Shown here in pieces: positions 24,184 to 31,711 of a stretch of 35,702 nt of DNA. The DNA lies in contig JAODBK010000043.1 of NCBI GenBank assembly GCA_025463925.1, positions 1-35,702 of the forward strand, in the 5' to 3' direction. How positions within the stretch are numbered: the first letter of the stretch is position 1; every line of letters starts with the position of its first letter. The position numbers were made by a program, and so were the translations under genes. The notes below the pieces were generated by a model, which ran no database searches, was not told the DNA's origin, and was given only the letters and a program-made list of their open reading frames with translations. The DNA comes from Acidimicrobiales bacterium. Lineage in GTDB: Bacteria > Actinomycetota > Acidimicrobiia > Acidimicrobiales > AC-14.

Positions 24184-25130
24184 GTGACGAGGACGACCTT
24201 GCCGAGCTTGCCCCCGGCGGCGAAGCGCTCGTACGCCGCCGCCGCCTCGGCCAGCGGGAACGTCGCCGCGATCGGCACCCGCACGCGACCGTCGGCGAGC
24301 AGCGGCACCACCTCGCGCTCCACCCCTCGGGTCACCAGCGCCTTCTCCTCCAGGGGCCGGGCCCGCAGCGTCGACGCGTGAATGCGGCCGCGGCGCGCCA
24401 TCAACGCCAGCAGGTCGACCTCGGCCCGAGCGCCGGCGCCGACCCCGATCACGACGATGCGACCGCCGGTCCCGAGCGATGCCAGGTCCCCGGCGAGGTT
24501 CGGCGCACCCACGAGCTCGAGCACGACGTCGAACGGGCCGTGGTCCTCGAACCCCTCGGGCGCGATCGCCAGCACCCGACCATGTTCCGCCAAAGCGGCG
24601 ACGGCGTCGCGGAGGCTCTCGTTGCGGACCGTGGCCGTGACGCGCGCGCCGGCGGCGGCCGCAAGCTGCACGCCCGCGGTGCCGACGCCGCCGGCGGCGC
24701 CGTGCACGAGCACGTGCTCGCCCATCGCCAGCCGGCACTGCCCGAACAGCGCGTCGTGCGCGGTGACGAACGCCTCGGGAAAGCCGCCGGCCTCCGGCCA
24801 CGAGATGCCGTCCGGCACTGGCATCGCGACCCGCTCGTGGACCAAGCAGCGCTCGGCCTGGGCGCCGCCGCCGACGATCGCCATGACCCGATCGCCCACC
24901 GTGAACCGGGTGACGCGCTCCCCGACGGCCGCGACCTCACCGGCGAGCTCCATGCCCGGAATGTCCGGCGGGCTGCCGGGCGGCGCGGGATAGAAGCCGT
25001 CCACCTGCATCTGGTCGGCGCGGTTGAGACCGGCGGCCCGCACGTCGACGAGCAACTCCCCGGCGCCCGGCACCGGATCGGGGTGCTCGCGCACCTCGAG
25101 CTGACCGTCGACGATCGTCACCGCGAGCAT
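24180..25130 (-). CDS. Zinc-independent quinone oxidoreductase (MDR family)
   Basis: A 316-residue NADPH-dependent medium-chain reductase of the quinone oxidoreductase / PIG3 group. The N-terminal GroES-like part includes GLNRADQMQVDGFYP and PGMELAGEVAAVG. The Rossmann motif AAGGVGTAGVQ is at 145-155. The zinc-ligand residues of alcohol dehydrogenases are missing, as expected. I choose ATG 25130 rather than the in-frame GTG at 25136, because TAGCGT (25138-25143) ends 7 bases before this ATG in the leaderless pattern and would overlap transcription start with the GTG. It is the first gene of an operon with the kinase and the SDR. Confidence 0.92.
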   Translation of the reverse strand: MLAVTIVDGQLEVREHPDPVPGAGELLVDVRAAGLNRADQMQVDGFYPAPPGSPPDIPGMELAGEVAAVGERVTRFTVGDRVMAIVGGGAQAERCLVHERVAMPVPDGISWPEAGGFPEAFVTAHDALFGQCRLAMGEHVLVHGAAGGVGTAGVQLAAAAGARVTATVRNESLRDAVAALAEHGRVLAIAPEGFEDHGPFDVVLELVGAPNLAGDLASLGTGGRIVVIGVGAGARAEVDLLALMARRGRIHASTLRARPLEEKALVTRGVEREVVPLLADGRVRVPIAATFPLAEAAAAYERFAAGGKLGKVVLVT

Positions 25131-25137
25131 CGACACG

Positions 25138-25143
25138 ACGCTA
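25138..25143 (-). promoter_or_regulatory. Candidate leaderless -10 box (TAGCGT) of the quinone oxidoreductase operon
   Basis: TAGCGT on the minus strand, 7 bases before ATG 25130, in the 51-base gap after the LCP gene. The hexamer is identical to the treX -10. It would drive the oxidoreductase, kinase and SDR genes. Confidence 0.5.
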
Positions 25144-25181
25144 CCGGCGAGCGGCGCTGGTCCCCGATCCGACCCGGGTCG

Positions 25182-26081
25182 CTAATGCGAATCGAGCAGC
25201 GCGTTGTCGCGGAAGTCGGCGAAGAGCCCGTCGGCACCGGGACCGACGAAGACGACCGACGCCGGACCGACGAAGCCGAGCGTCCACGGCATGACGACGT
25301 TGCGCACGTTGGCCGGGTCGATCGACAACCCGAGCCGCCCGAGGTGATAAAGGTCACGCAAGCCGACGCCGTGGAGCTCGGTGTGGCGGGCCAGCACGCC
25401 GATGTCGCGCAGCATCTTCGTCGGTGAGGTGCGGTCGGTCCGGAGCTTCCCGAGCGCGGCGAGGATCATCAGCGCCTGGTCGTAGCTGCGCGTGATGTCG
25501 CCGTCACCGAGATGGCGGTTGCGCGAGAAGGCCAGGGCGGCGTGACCGTCCATGTGCTGCAGCCCCGGCGAGAACACGGCACCCGAGAAGCTGTCGTTCA
25601 TCGGGTACGGCACGTTGACGTCGACACCGCCGAGCTCGTCGACCATCCCGATGAAGCCGTCGAAGTTCGTCGTCATGGCCCAGTTGATCGGCACGCCTGT
25701 CAACTGGCTGACGGCCGCGGCCTCGAGCTCGGGGCCGCCGTAGGTGAAGGCGGCGTTGATCTTGTCCCGCCCATGTCCCGGGATGGGCACGTACGTGTCG
25801 CGCGGGATGTCGAGGATCGTCGCCTTGCCGGCTGCCGGGTTCACGCCGATGAGGTGGATGGCGTCTCCGCGCGCGCCGTCGACGCCGGGCCGACCGTCGT
25901 TGCCGATCGCGAGGATGAACACGGGCTGGTCGGGCGCGCCCGTGAAGTGGGCCTCGCTGGTCGCCGCGATCTTGTCGACGCGGATGACCGTGCGGCCCTT
26001 CGCCAGCGGCGCCACGGCCGTCATGAGGCACAGGACACCGACCGGCACGCCGACCAGCACGAGCACGCGCCGCCGCTTCAC
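25182..26081 (-). CDS. LCP (LytR-CpsA-Psr) family wall-polymer transferase
   Basis: A 299-residue protein with one N-terminal membrane anchor (about 5-25) and an extracellular LCP domain. LCP enzymes move lipid-linked glycopolymers such as arabinogalactan or teichoic-type polymers onto peptidoglycan. The polar and charged pocket residues are visible: R71 and D73 (GARGDAIHLI), R94 and D95 (DIPRDTYVPI), and R105 with K107 (GRDKINAAFTYGG). A GGVDV motif and SRNRHLGDGDITR follow. It lacks the LytR C-terminal extension. The GTG start overlaps the lipoprotein stop by 4 bases, tying the two to one envelope function. Confidence 0.9.
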   Translation of the reverse strand: MKRRRVLVLVGVPVGVLCLMTAVAPLAKGRTVIRVDKIAATSEAHFTGAPDQPVFILAIGNDGRPGVDGARGDAIHLIGVNPAAGKATILDIPRDTYVPIPGHGRDKINAAFTYGGPELEAAAVSQLTGVPINWAMTTNFDGFIGMVDELGGVDVNVPYPMNDSFSGAVFSPGLQHMDGHAALAFSRNRHLGDGDITRSYDQALMILAALGKLRTDRTSPTKMLRDIGVLARHTELHGVGLRDLYHLGRLGLSIDPANVRNVVMPWTLGFVGPASVVFVGPGADGLFADFRDNALLDSH

Positions 26082-26704
26082 TTGCCGGCCGCCTTGACGG
26101 TGGTCGTCGTCGCGGTCGTGCTGGTGACGCCGGCCGCGTCCTCGTGCACGGACCGGACGTCGTACCCCGCGATCCGCCAGGTACCGCCGTCCTGCTGGAG
26201 CATCAGCTCGCCGAGGTGCGTGACCGAGTACGGCCCGCCGACCGCGGCGATGTCGAGCCGCACGTCGAGCGTCGCGGTCACCAGCGCGACCGCGCCGACG
26301 GCGTCGATCAACGCGGTGAGCTTGACCGTCTGGGCGGCTGGGGTGATCCCGGTGGCGCGCGGCAGACCCTCGTCGACCAGCGCGACGCGGTCGGGTCCGG
26401 CGAGGCGCGGCGCGACCTCGGGGCTGAACAAGGGGCTGATGTCGCCCGCGGCACCGGACTGCAGCGGCGTGACGACCGCACCGGTCAACCACTGGTCGAG
26501 CGTGGCCATCACCCCCGCTTTGGTCGCGTCGGGGAACGATCCGGGCTTGCCGGTCCAGATCACGTCGGTGCCGCTCACCGAGAGCTTGACGACCGGCGCG
26601 GCGGTCGTCGGCGGCGCGACGGCCCGCTTCGGTGACGAGGACCCCGAGCACCCACTGGCGCCGAGCCCGAGAACGACGACGAGAGCTGCAACCGCCGGGC
26701 GCAT
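26078..26704 (-). CDS. Hypothetical lipoprotein
   Basis: A 208-residue exported protein of unrecognised family. The N terminus is a lipoprotein signal peptide, MRPAVAALVVVLGLGASGC, with the lipidated Cys at 19 (lipobox position -3 is Ala rather than Leu, so slightly atypical). A Ser/Pro/Thr linker is followed by a globular alpha-plus-beta region with LGELMLQQDGGTWRIAGYDV, resembling the last strands of a small cystatin/NTF2-like fold, and a Thr-rich tail. It lies 14 bases behind the RidA-like gene and overlaps the LCP gene, suggesting it helps or accompanies wall-polymer transfer. That role is inference only. Confidence 0.75.
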   Translation of the reverse strand: MRPAVAALVVVLGLGASGCSGSSSPKRAVAPPTTAAPVVKLSVSGTDVIWTGKPGSFPDATKAGVMATLDQWLTGAVVTPLQSGAAGDISPLFSPEVAPRLAGPDRVALVDEGLPRATGITPAAQTVKLTALIDAVGAVALVTATLDVRLDIAAVGGPYSVTHLGELMLQQDGGTWRIAGYDVRSVHEDAAGVTSTTATTTTVKAAGK

Positions 26705-26718
26705 GGCGCCGACGATTG

Positions 26719-27213
26719 TTACCAGGTGTTCCCGCCCTCCTGGCGGAGGGCCACCTCCACCTCGATCTCCACCGCGCCGCCGCGGGGCAGGGCGGCGACA
26801 CCGACCGCCGACCGGGTGTGCCGGCCGGCCTCGCCGAACACCTCGTGGAGGACGTGGCTGGCGCCGTCGACGACGGCCGGCTGCGCGTCGAATCCCGGTG
26901 CCGAGGCGACGAACGCCAGCACCGTCAGGACCCGCTCGATCCGGTCGAGCGAGCCCAGCTCGGCCTTCAGCACCGAGAGGGCGTTGAGGGCGCACAACCG
27001 GGCGGCGTGGTACCCGGCCTCGACGGTGACGGTGTCGCCGAGGACGCCCGGGTGGGCCAGCTGGTGGTCGGCTCCTCTCGGGAGTTGACCCGACGTCCGG
27101 GCCCGACCGCCGTGGACGACGACCGCGACCAACGGGTCATGGGGCGGGTGGGGGCCCGGCAGCTCGATGCCGAGCGCGGCCAGGCGGGCGTCGGGACCAT
27201 CGGCGGCAGGCAC
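26719..27213 (-). CDS. RidA/YjgF-family protein
   Basis: A 164-residue protein of the RidA (YjgF/YER057c/UK114) superfamily, long subgroup. LAALGIELPGPHPPHDPLV and GRARTSGQLPR (37-46) near the N terminus, and RSAVGVAALPRGGAVEIEVE near the C terminus, are characteristic. Classic RidA hydrolyses reactive enamine/imine intermediates, but this subgroup often lacks a proven activity. I chose GTG 27213: a TACGCT box (27222-27227) lies 8 bases upstream, and starting further upstream would overlap the divergent FAH gene. It is the first gene before the lipoprotein and LCP genes. Confidence 0.85.
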   Translation of the reverse strand: MPAADGPDARLAALGIELPGPHPPHDPLVAVVVHGGRARTSGQLPRGADHQLAHPGVLGDTVTVEAGYHAARLCALNALSVLKAELGSLDRIERVLTVLAFVASAPGFDAQPAVVDGASHVLHEVFGEAGRHTRSAVGVAALPRGGAVEIEVEVALRQEGGNTW

Positions 27214-27221
27214 GGCCGCCG

Positions 27222-27227
27222 AGCGTA
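27222..27227 (-). promoter_or_regulatory. Candidate leaderless -10 box (TACGCT) of the RidA-like gene
   Basis: TACGCT on the minus strand ends 8 bases before GTG 27213, in the 34-base gap to the divergent FAH gene. It predicts a leader of 0-2 bases for the RidA-lipoprotein-LCP mRNA. Confidence 0.45.
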
Positions 27228-27247
27228 GGTGGTGGTTGACTGCGCAG

Positions 27248-28093
27248 ATGCGACTCGCCAACGCCGACGGCCGGGCCGCCTTCCTGGTCGACGGCCGGGT
27301 TCACGACGTCGCCACCATGTCGGGTGGCGCCCTGCCCAGTGACCCGATGGCGGTGCTGGCCGGCCACTGGTCGGAGGCGGCGGCCCTCTGGACGCAGGGC
27401 ACGACGGGGGCCGGCATCGCGGTCGAGGACGCCGACCTGCGGGCGCCGGTGCCGCGCCCCGGCGCGGTGTTCGCGGTCGGCCTCAACTATCACCGCCACG
27501 CCGAGGAGACCCGGGCCGAGGTGCCCGAGCTCCCGGCGATCTTCACCAAGTTTCCGCCGTCGATCAACGGGCCGTTCGGCGACGTGGTGCTGCCGCCCGA
27601 CGAGGACACCGTCGACTACGAGGCCGAGCTGGCCTTCGTGATCGGCCGGGGCGGGCGGCACATCCGCGAGGGCGACGCCCTCGACCACGTCGCCGGGTAC
27701 CTGGCGGCGCAGGACATCTCCTGCCGCCGCGTGCAACGGGCCGCCGGGAACCAATTCTCGATGGGCAAGAGCTTCGACTCCTTCTGCCCGCTCGGTCCGG
27801 CGGTCGTGAGCCTCGACGAGCTGGCCGACCCGCTCGACCTCCGGATCACGTGCCGCGTCAGCGGCGAGGAGTTGCAGGACTCGCGCACGTCCGACTTGAT
27901 CCGCAACGTCCCCGAGCTCGTCGCGTTCCTGTCGTCGGTGCTCAGCTTGCAATCGGGCGACGTCTGCCTCACCGGCACGCCGGCCGGCGTCGGCGTGGCC
28001 CGCACCCCGCCCCGGTTCCTCCGCGACGGCGATGTCATCGAGACCGAGATCGAGGGCGTCGGCGCGCTGCGGAACCGCTGCGTTGCCGGGTAG
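27248..28093 (+). CDS. Fumarylacetoacetate hydrolase family protein
   Basis: A 281-residue FAH-superfamily enzyme. The metal site is visible as E125 and E127 (VDYEAELAFVIG) and D156 (AAQDISCRR), with VFAVGLNYHRHAEE (74-87) and SMGKSFDSFCPLGP (171-184) as further signatures. Members hydrolyse or decarboxylate beta-diketo acids in aromatic and sugar catabolism (fumarylpyruvate hydrolase, 2-keto-4-pentenoate hydratase-like or oxaloacetate decarboxylase types). The ATG at 27248 is 34 bases from the divergent RidA-like start; the frame is open farther upstream but not protein-like. It overlaps the following ABC ATPase gene by about 11 bases. Confidence 0.92.
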   Translation: MRLANADGRAAFLVDGRVHDVATMSGGALPSDPMAVLAGHWSEAAALWTQGTTGAGIAVEDADLRAPVPRPGAVFAVGLNYHRHAEETRAEVPELPAIFTKFPPSINGPFGDVVLPPDEDTVDYEAELAFVIGRGGRHIREGDALDHVAGYLAAQDISCRRVQRAAGNQFSMGKSFDSFCPLGPAVVSLDELADPLDLRITCRVSGEELQDSRTSDLIRNVPELVAFLSSVLSLQSGDVCLTGTPAGVGVARTPPRFLRDGDVIETEIEGVGALRNRCVAG

Positions 28094-28889
28094 TCGACCG
28101 GCCGGCGGCCCGGCGCTGGCCCTCGGCGGGGTCGGCGTCGTCCGCGACGGCCGGTGGATCCTCCGCGACGTCGACTGGGCGGTCGCACCCGGCGATCGTT
28201 GGGTCGTCGTCGGTGCCAATGGGTCCGGCAAGACGACGCTGCTCCGCATCGCCGCGCTGTACTTGCATCCGTCGGTCGGGCGCGTCGACGTGCTCGGGCA
28301 GCGACTGGGGCGCGTCGACGTGCGGGCGCTGCGCCGCCGCATCGGCCTGGCGAGCGGTGGCCTCACCGCGATGCTCCGCCCGCAGTTGACGGCGGCCGAC
28401 GCGGTGATGACGGCGCGCTTCGCGGCACTCGAGCCGTGGTGGCATCAGTACGAGCCCGCCGATCGCGATCGCGCCGTCGCCCTGCTCGAACGCATGGGGG
28501 TCGGCCACGCCGCCGAGCGCGAGCTGCTGACGCTCTCGGACGGCGAGCGGCAACGGGTCGCGCTGGCTCGTACGCTGATGAACGAGCCCGAGCTCCTGCT
28601 GCTCGACGAGCCCGCAGCCGGCCTCGACCTCGCGGCGCGCGAGGAGCTCGTCGCCCGCCTGGCGCAGCTCGCCGACGACCCCACCGCGCCCCCGCTCGTC
28701 CTGGTCACCCATCACGTCGAGGAGATCCCGCGCCGCTTCACCCACGCCATGTTGCTGCGCGACGGTCGGGTGGTCGCCGCCGGCCCGCTGTCCGACGCGC
28801 TCACCGCGGCCACCCTCTCCGAGGCGTTCGGGCTGCCGGTCCGGCTCGAACAGCGCGAAGGGCGGTTCACCGCATGGGTGTCCGGGTAG
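28083..28889 (+). CDS. ABC-type ATPase, no adjacent permease
   Basis: A 268-residue single ABC nucleotide-binding domain. Walker A is GANGSGKTT (44-52, K50), the signature is LSDGERQRVALA, Walker B is LLLLDEPAAGLDL and the switch His is in VTHHVEEI. The signature has Asp where Gly is usual (LSDGE), a known variant. No membrane subunit is nearby, so it may pair with a distant permease or act as a soluble ATPase. The start is uncertain: I use TTG 28083, which begins just before the first conserved strand; ATG 28032 in the same frame would overlap the FAH gene by 62 bases. Confidence 0.85.
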   Translation: MPGSRPAGGPALALGGVGVVRDGRWILRDVDWAVAPGDRWVVVGANGSGKTTLLRIAALYLHPSVGRVDVLGQRLGRVDVRALRRRIGLASGGLTAMLRPQLTAADAVMTARFAALEPWWHQYEPADRDRAVALLERMGVGHAAERELLTLSDGERQRVALARTLMNEPELLLLDEPAAGLDLAAREELVARLAQLADDPTAPPLVLVTHHVEEIPRRFTHAMLLRDGRVVAAGPLSDALTAATLSEAFGLPVRLEQREGRFTAWVSG

Positions 28890-28924
28890 CCGACCGTTTG
28901 CTCGTCGTTCACCGCGATGTCGGT

Positions 28925-28942
28925 CTCCGGCTGGTTCCGGAG
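28925..28942 (+). terminator. GC-rich hairpin after the ABC ATPase gene
   Basis: CTCCGG (28925-28930) and CCGGAG (28937-28942) form a perfect 6-bp stem with a 6-base loop, 36 bases past the ABC stop and 27 before the phosphoesterase start. There is no T tract, which is common for actinobacterial terminators. It may equally be a leader hairpin. Confidence 0.35.
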
Positions 28943-28968
28943 GCCTCCGTTCGGGCAGCATCTGGCCC

Positions 28969-30429
28969 GTGTTGACCCGGCGCCAGTTCCTCCGGACCGC
29001 GGCCGGAGCCACCGCCCTCACCGCCCTCCGACCGGAACGCGCCTTCGCGGCGCTCGCCGAGGGCGCGCCGGCGGCGCTCCCGGCCCCGGCCGCGGCGCCG
29101 TTCGACCACGTGGTGCTCCTCATGCTCGAGAACCGGAGCTTCGACCACTTGCTCGGCTGGTTGCCCGGCGCCGACGGGCGTCAGGGCGGCCTCTCCTACG
29201 CCGACACCAAGGGAACCGTGTACCCGACGTACCCGCTGGCGCCCGACTTCCAGGGCTGCGGCTACGCCGACCCCGACCACTCGTGGGAGGGCGGGGTCAA
29301 GCAGCTCGACGGCGGGAAGTGCGACGGCTTCCTGAAGACGGCGGCTCCGGGCGACACCTTCCCCATCGGCTACTACACCGCCGCCGACCTGCCGGTGCTC
29401 GCCGCGCTGGCGACCAACTACACGACGTTCGACAACTACTTCTGCTCGATCCTCGCCGAGACGTTCCCCAACCGCTTCTACCAGCACGCGGCGACGACCG
29501 ACCGCGACCACAACATGGGCGTGACGCAGTCCGTCATCACCAAGACGATCTGGACGCGACTCGAAGCCGCGGGGATCAGCAAGGCGTACTACTTCATCGA
29601 CGAGCCGTTCATCGGGCTCTTCGGCGCGCAGCACCTCACGTACGGTCGGCCGTACGCGCAGTTCCTGGCCGACGCCGCCGCCGGCACGTTGCCCGCGGTG
29701 TCCTTCGTCGACCCGTCGTTCGCCGGCGAGGGCCAAGGCGCGTCGGGCGACGAGCATCCGCACGGCGACATGCGGGCCGGCGAGGCGCTGATCGCCGAGA
29801 TCTACCACGCGCTGCGGATCGGGCCGCAGTGGTCGAAGACCGTCTTCGTCGTGAACTACGACGAGTGGGGCGGCTTCTACGACCACGTGCCGCCGCCGCG
29901 CGTGATCGACGACACCAAACCGGGGCCGACGTTCCTGTCCCCGGCGCCCCACCCGGACTACCACCAGCTCGGCTTCCGGGTGCCCTGCGTCGTGGCGTCG
30001 CCGTTCGCGCCCAAGAAGATCGTGTCGGGCGGCGCGCCGTTCGAGCACACGTCCGTCCTCAAGATGATCGAGTGGCGGTGGGGCCTCCAGCCGCTCACGG
30101 CGCGCGACGCCAACGCCCGCAACCTGGCCGAGGCCCTCGACCTCACCGGCCCGCCGCGCACCGACAGCCCGGCGATCCCGCTGCCGCCGGCGCAGGCCTC
30201 GATCGCGTGTGGCCCCACCAGCGTGGCGGCCAAGCCGCCGCAACCCCTCGCGCCGGCCGGCCCCGGCGGCGCCGCCGGCGGCGGGAGCGGCGCCCCGTCT
30301 GCATCCGGCGTGAGCGGGACGACTGCGGCCACGGGTGGTCGGAGCACCGTGGCCGTCGTCGCCGGCGCGGCGGCGATCGGCGCCGGCCTGGCCGCCCGCC
30401 AGGTGAAGGCGAAGGCCGCGGGTCCGTGA
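28969..30429 (+). CDS. Tat-exported phosphoesterase (phospholipase C / acid phosphatase family)
   Basis: A 486-residue member of the PF04185 phosphoesterase family, which includes bacterial phospholipases C and acid phosphatases. The N terminus is a clear Tat signal (TRRQFLRTAAGAT, 3-15), cut probably near residue 27. The catalytic domain begins with FDHVVLLMLENRSFDHLLGW (45-64), where E54 and N55 bind metal. Further family segments are ETFPNRFYQHA, VFVVNYDEWGGFYDHVPPP and RVPCVVASPFAP. After a Gly/Ser/Pro linker there is a C-terminal hydrophobic segment (TVAVVAGAAAIGAGLAA) and a basic tail, so the enzyme probably stays anchored in the membrane facing outward. It overlaps the next phosphoesterase gene by one base or more (TGATG). 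Confidence 0.92.
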   Translation: MLTRRQFLRTAAGATALTALRPERAFAALAEGAPAALPAPAAAPFDHVVLLMLENRSFDHLLGWLPGADGRQGGLSYADTKGTVYPTYPLAPDFQGCGYADPDHSWEGGVKQLDGGKCDGFLKTAAPGDTFPIGYYTAADLPVLAALATNYTTFDNYFCSILAETFPNRFYQHAATTDRDHNMGVTQSVITKTIWTRLEAAGISKAYYFIDEPFIGLFGAQHLTYGRPYAQFLADAAAGTLPAVSFVDPSFAGEGQGASGDEHPHGDMRAGEALIAEIYHALRIGPQWSKTVFVVNYDEWGGFYDHVPPPRVIDDTKPGPTFLSPAPHPDYHQLGFRVPCVVASPFAPKKIVSGGAPFEHTSVLKMIEWRWGLQPLTARDANARNLAEALDLTGPPRTDSPAIPLPPAQASIACGPTSVAAKPPQPLAPAGPGGAAGGGSGAPSASGVSGTTAATGGRSTVAVVAGAAAIGAGLAARQVKAKAAGP

Positions 30430-31667
30430 TGCGCCGGGCCCTCGCCGCGCTGGCGGTGGTGTCGACCGCGTGGGCGTCCACGGTGACTGGCGCGCACGCG
30501 TCCGCCCTCCCGCCGGTGAAGCACGTGTTCGTCATCGTGCTCGAGAACGAGAACTACGACGCCAGCTTCGGACCCGGCTCGAAGGCCCCGTACCTCGCGA
30601 ACACGCTCACGTCGATGGGCCAGCACCTCAGCCAGTACTACGGCATCGGGCACTTCAGCCTCGACAACTACGTCGCCATGGTGAGCGGCCAGGCGCCCAA
30701 CGTCCAGACGCAGGCCGACTGCATGATCTACACCGACTTCCTTCCCGGAGTCGTGGGTCCCGACGGCCAGGCGATCGGCCAGGGATGCGTGTACCCGAAG
30801 GCGGTGGCCACCGTGGCCGACCAGCTGACCGCCAAAGGCCTGTCGTGGAAGGGCTATCTCGAGAGCATGGGATCGCCCTGCCGCCATCCCGACCTCAACA
30901 CCCAGGACACGACCCAGCAGGCCAAGGTCGGCGACCAGTACGCCGCCCGCCACAACCCGTTCGTCTACTTCCACTCGATCATCGACAGCCCGGCCTGCGT
31001 CGCCAACGACGTGCCGCTCGAACGGCTGCCCGGCGACTTGGCGACTACGTCGACGACGGCATCGTTGTCGGTGATTGTCCCCGACCTGTGCCACGACGGT
31101 CACGATTCGCCGTGCGTCGACAAGCAACCGGGCGGCCTCGTCTCGGCCAACGCCTTCCTCGAGCAGTGGGTGCCGAAGATCCTCGGTTCGGCCGGCTACC
31201 GCGACGGTGGCCTGCTCGTCGTCACCTTCGACGAGGCGTCGAACAGCGACACCACCGCGTGCTGCGGCGAGGCTCCCGGCCCGAATTCCCCCATGCCGGG
31301 CCAGCAGGGCCCCGGCGGCGGCCGCGTCGGCGCGGTGCTGGTTTCACCGTTCATCGCGCCCGGCGGCAGCAACCCGACGCCGTACAACCACTACTCGCTG
31401 CTGCGATCGATCGAGGACCTGTTCGGTCTCGAGCATCTCGGCATGGCGGGGGCCGCCGGCCTGAAGGCGTTCGGCGACGACGTGTTCACCAACCCGCCGG
31501 CGTCGACCGTCGTCGGTCCGGTCCCGGCGCCGCCACCGGCGCCCGCGCCGGTCGCGACCCTCCCGGTCACTGGTGCGAGCACCCTGCCCGTCGCGCTGGG
31601 TGCCGCGCTGCTCCTTGCCGCCGCACTTGCCGGCCGGCGAGTGGTTCGGTCGTCCCGCGGTCGATAG
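30429..31667 (+). CDS. Sortase-anchored (LPVTG) surface phosphoesterase
   Basis: A 412-residue PF04185-type phosphoesterase, a distant paralogue of the gene before it. It has a Sec signal peptide (cut near AHA at 22-24) and the catalytic opening VKHVFVIVLENENYDASF (30-47; E39, N40), followed by SLDNYVAMVSGQAPN and VVTFDEASNSD. The tail is a textbook cell-wall sorting signal: a Pro-rich spacer, LPVTG at 378-382, a hydrophobic run (LPVALGAALLLAAALAG) and a final RRVVRSSRGR. A sortase should cleave after Thr and link the protein to the wall. No sortase gene is in the window. Start ATG 30429 overlaps the previous stop; GTG 30426 is an alternative. Confidence 0.9.
   Translation: MRRALAALAVVSTAWASTVTGAHASALPPVKHVFVIVLENENYDASFGPGSKAPYLANTLTSMGQHLSQYYGIGHFSLDNYVAMVSGQAPNVQTQADCMIYTDFLPGVVGPDGQAIGQGCVYPKAVATVADQLTAKGLSWKGYLESMGSPCRHPDLNTQDTTQQAKVGDQYAARHNPFVYFHSIIDSPACVANDVPLERLPGDLATTSTTASLSVIVPDLCHDGHDSPCVDKQPGGLVSANAFLEQWVPKILGSAGYRDGGLLVVTFDEASNSDTTACCGEAPGPNSPMPGQQGPGGGRVGAVLVSPFIAPGGSNPTPYNHYSLLRSIEDLFGLEHLGMAGAAGLKAFGDDVFTNPPASTVVGPVPAPPPAPAPVATLPVTGASTLPVALGAALLLAAALAGRRVVRSSRGR
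31560..31664 (+). other. LPXTG-type cell-wall sorting signal
   Basis: The codons for LPVTG start at 31560. They are followed by about 20 hydrophobic residues and a basic C terminus at the end of the second phosphoesterase gene, in the order sortase substrates require. Confidence 0.85.
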
Positions 31668-31698
31668 CGAGCACCACCGATCCCGCCGGGCCGGTCGA

Positions 31699-31704
31699 TA
31701 GGGT
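31699..31704 (+). promoter_or_regulatory. Candidate leaderless -10 box (TAGGGT) of the MgtE-N/CBS gene
   Basis: TAGGGT ends 7 bases before ATG 31712, in the 44-base gap after the LPVTG gene. It is the same hexamer as at 477-482. It suggests a separate transcription unit starts here. Confidence 0.5.
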
Positions 31705-31711
31705 CAGGCCC

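Noticed and set aside
27236-27241. TTGACT 6 bases before the FAH start as a promoter box
   Set aside because: It resembles a -35 hexamer but sits where a -10 should be, and it lacks the A at position 2 shared by the other boxes. I could not assign a promoter to this gene.
28909-30243. A 444-codon minus-strand frame opposite the Tat phosphoesterase
   Set aside because: Arg/Val/Glu-rich antisense shadow with no start signals; the plus-strand gene has a signal peptide and catalytic motifs.
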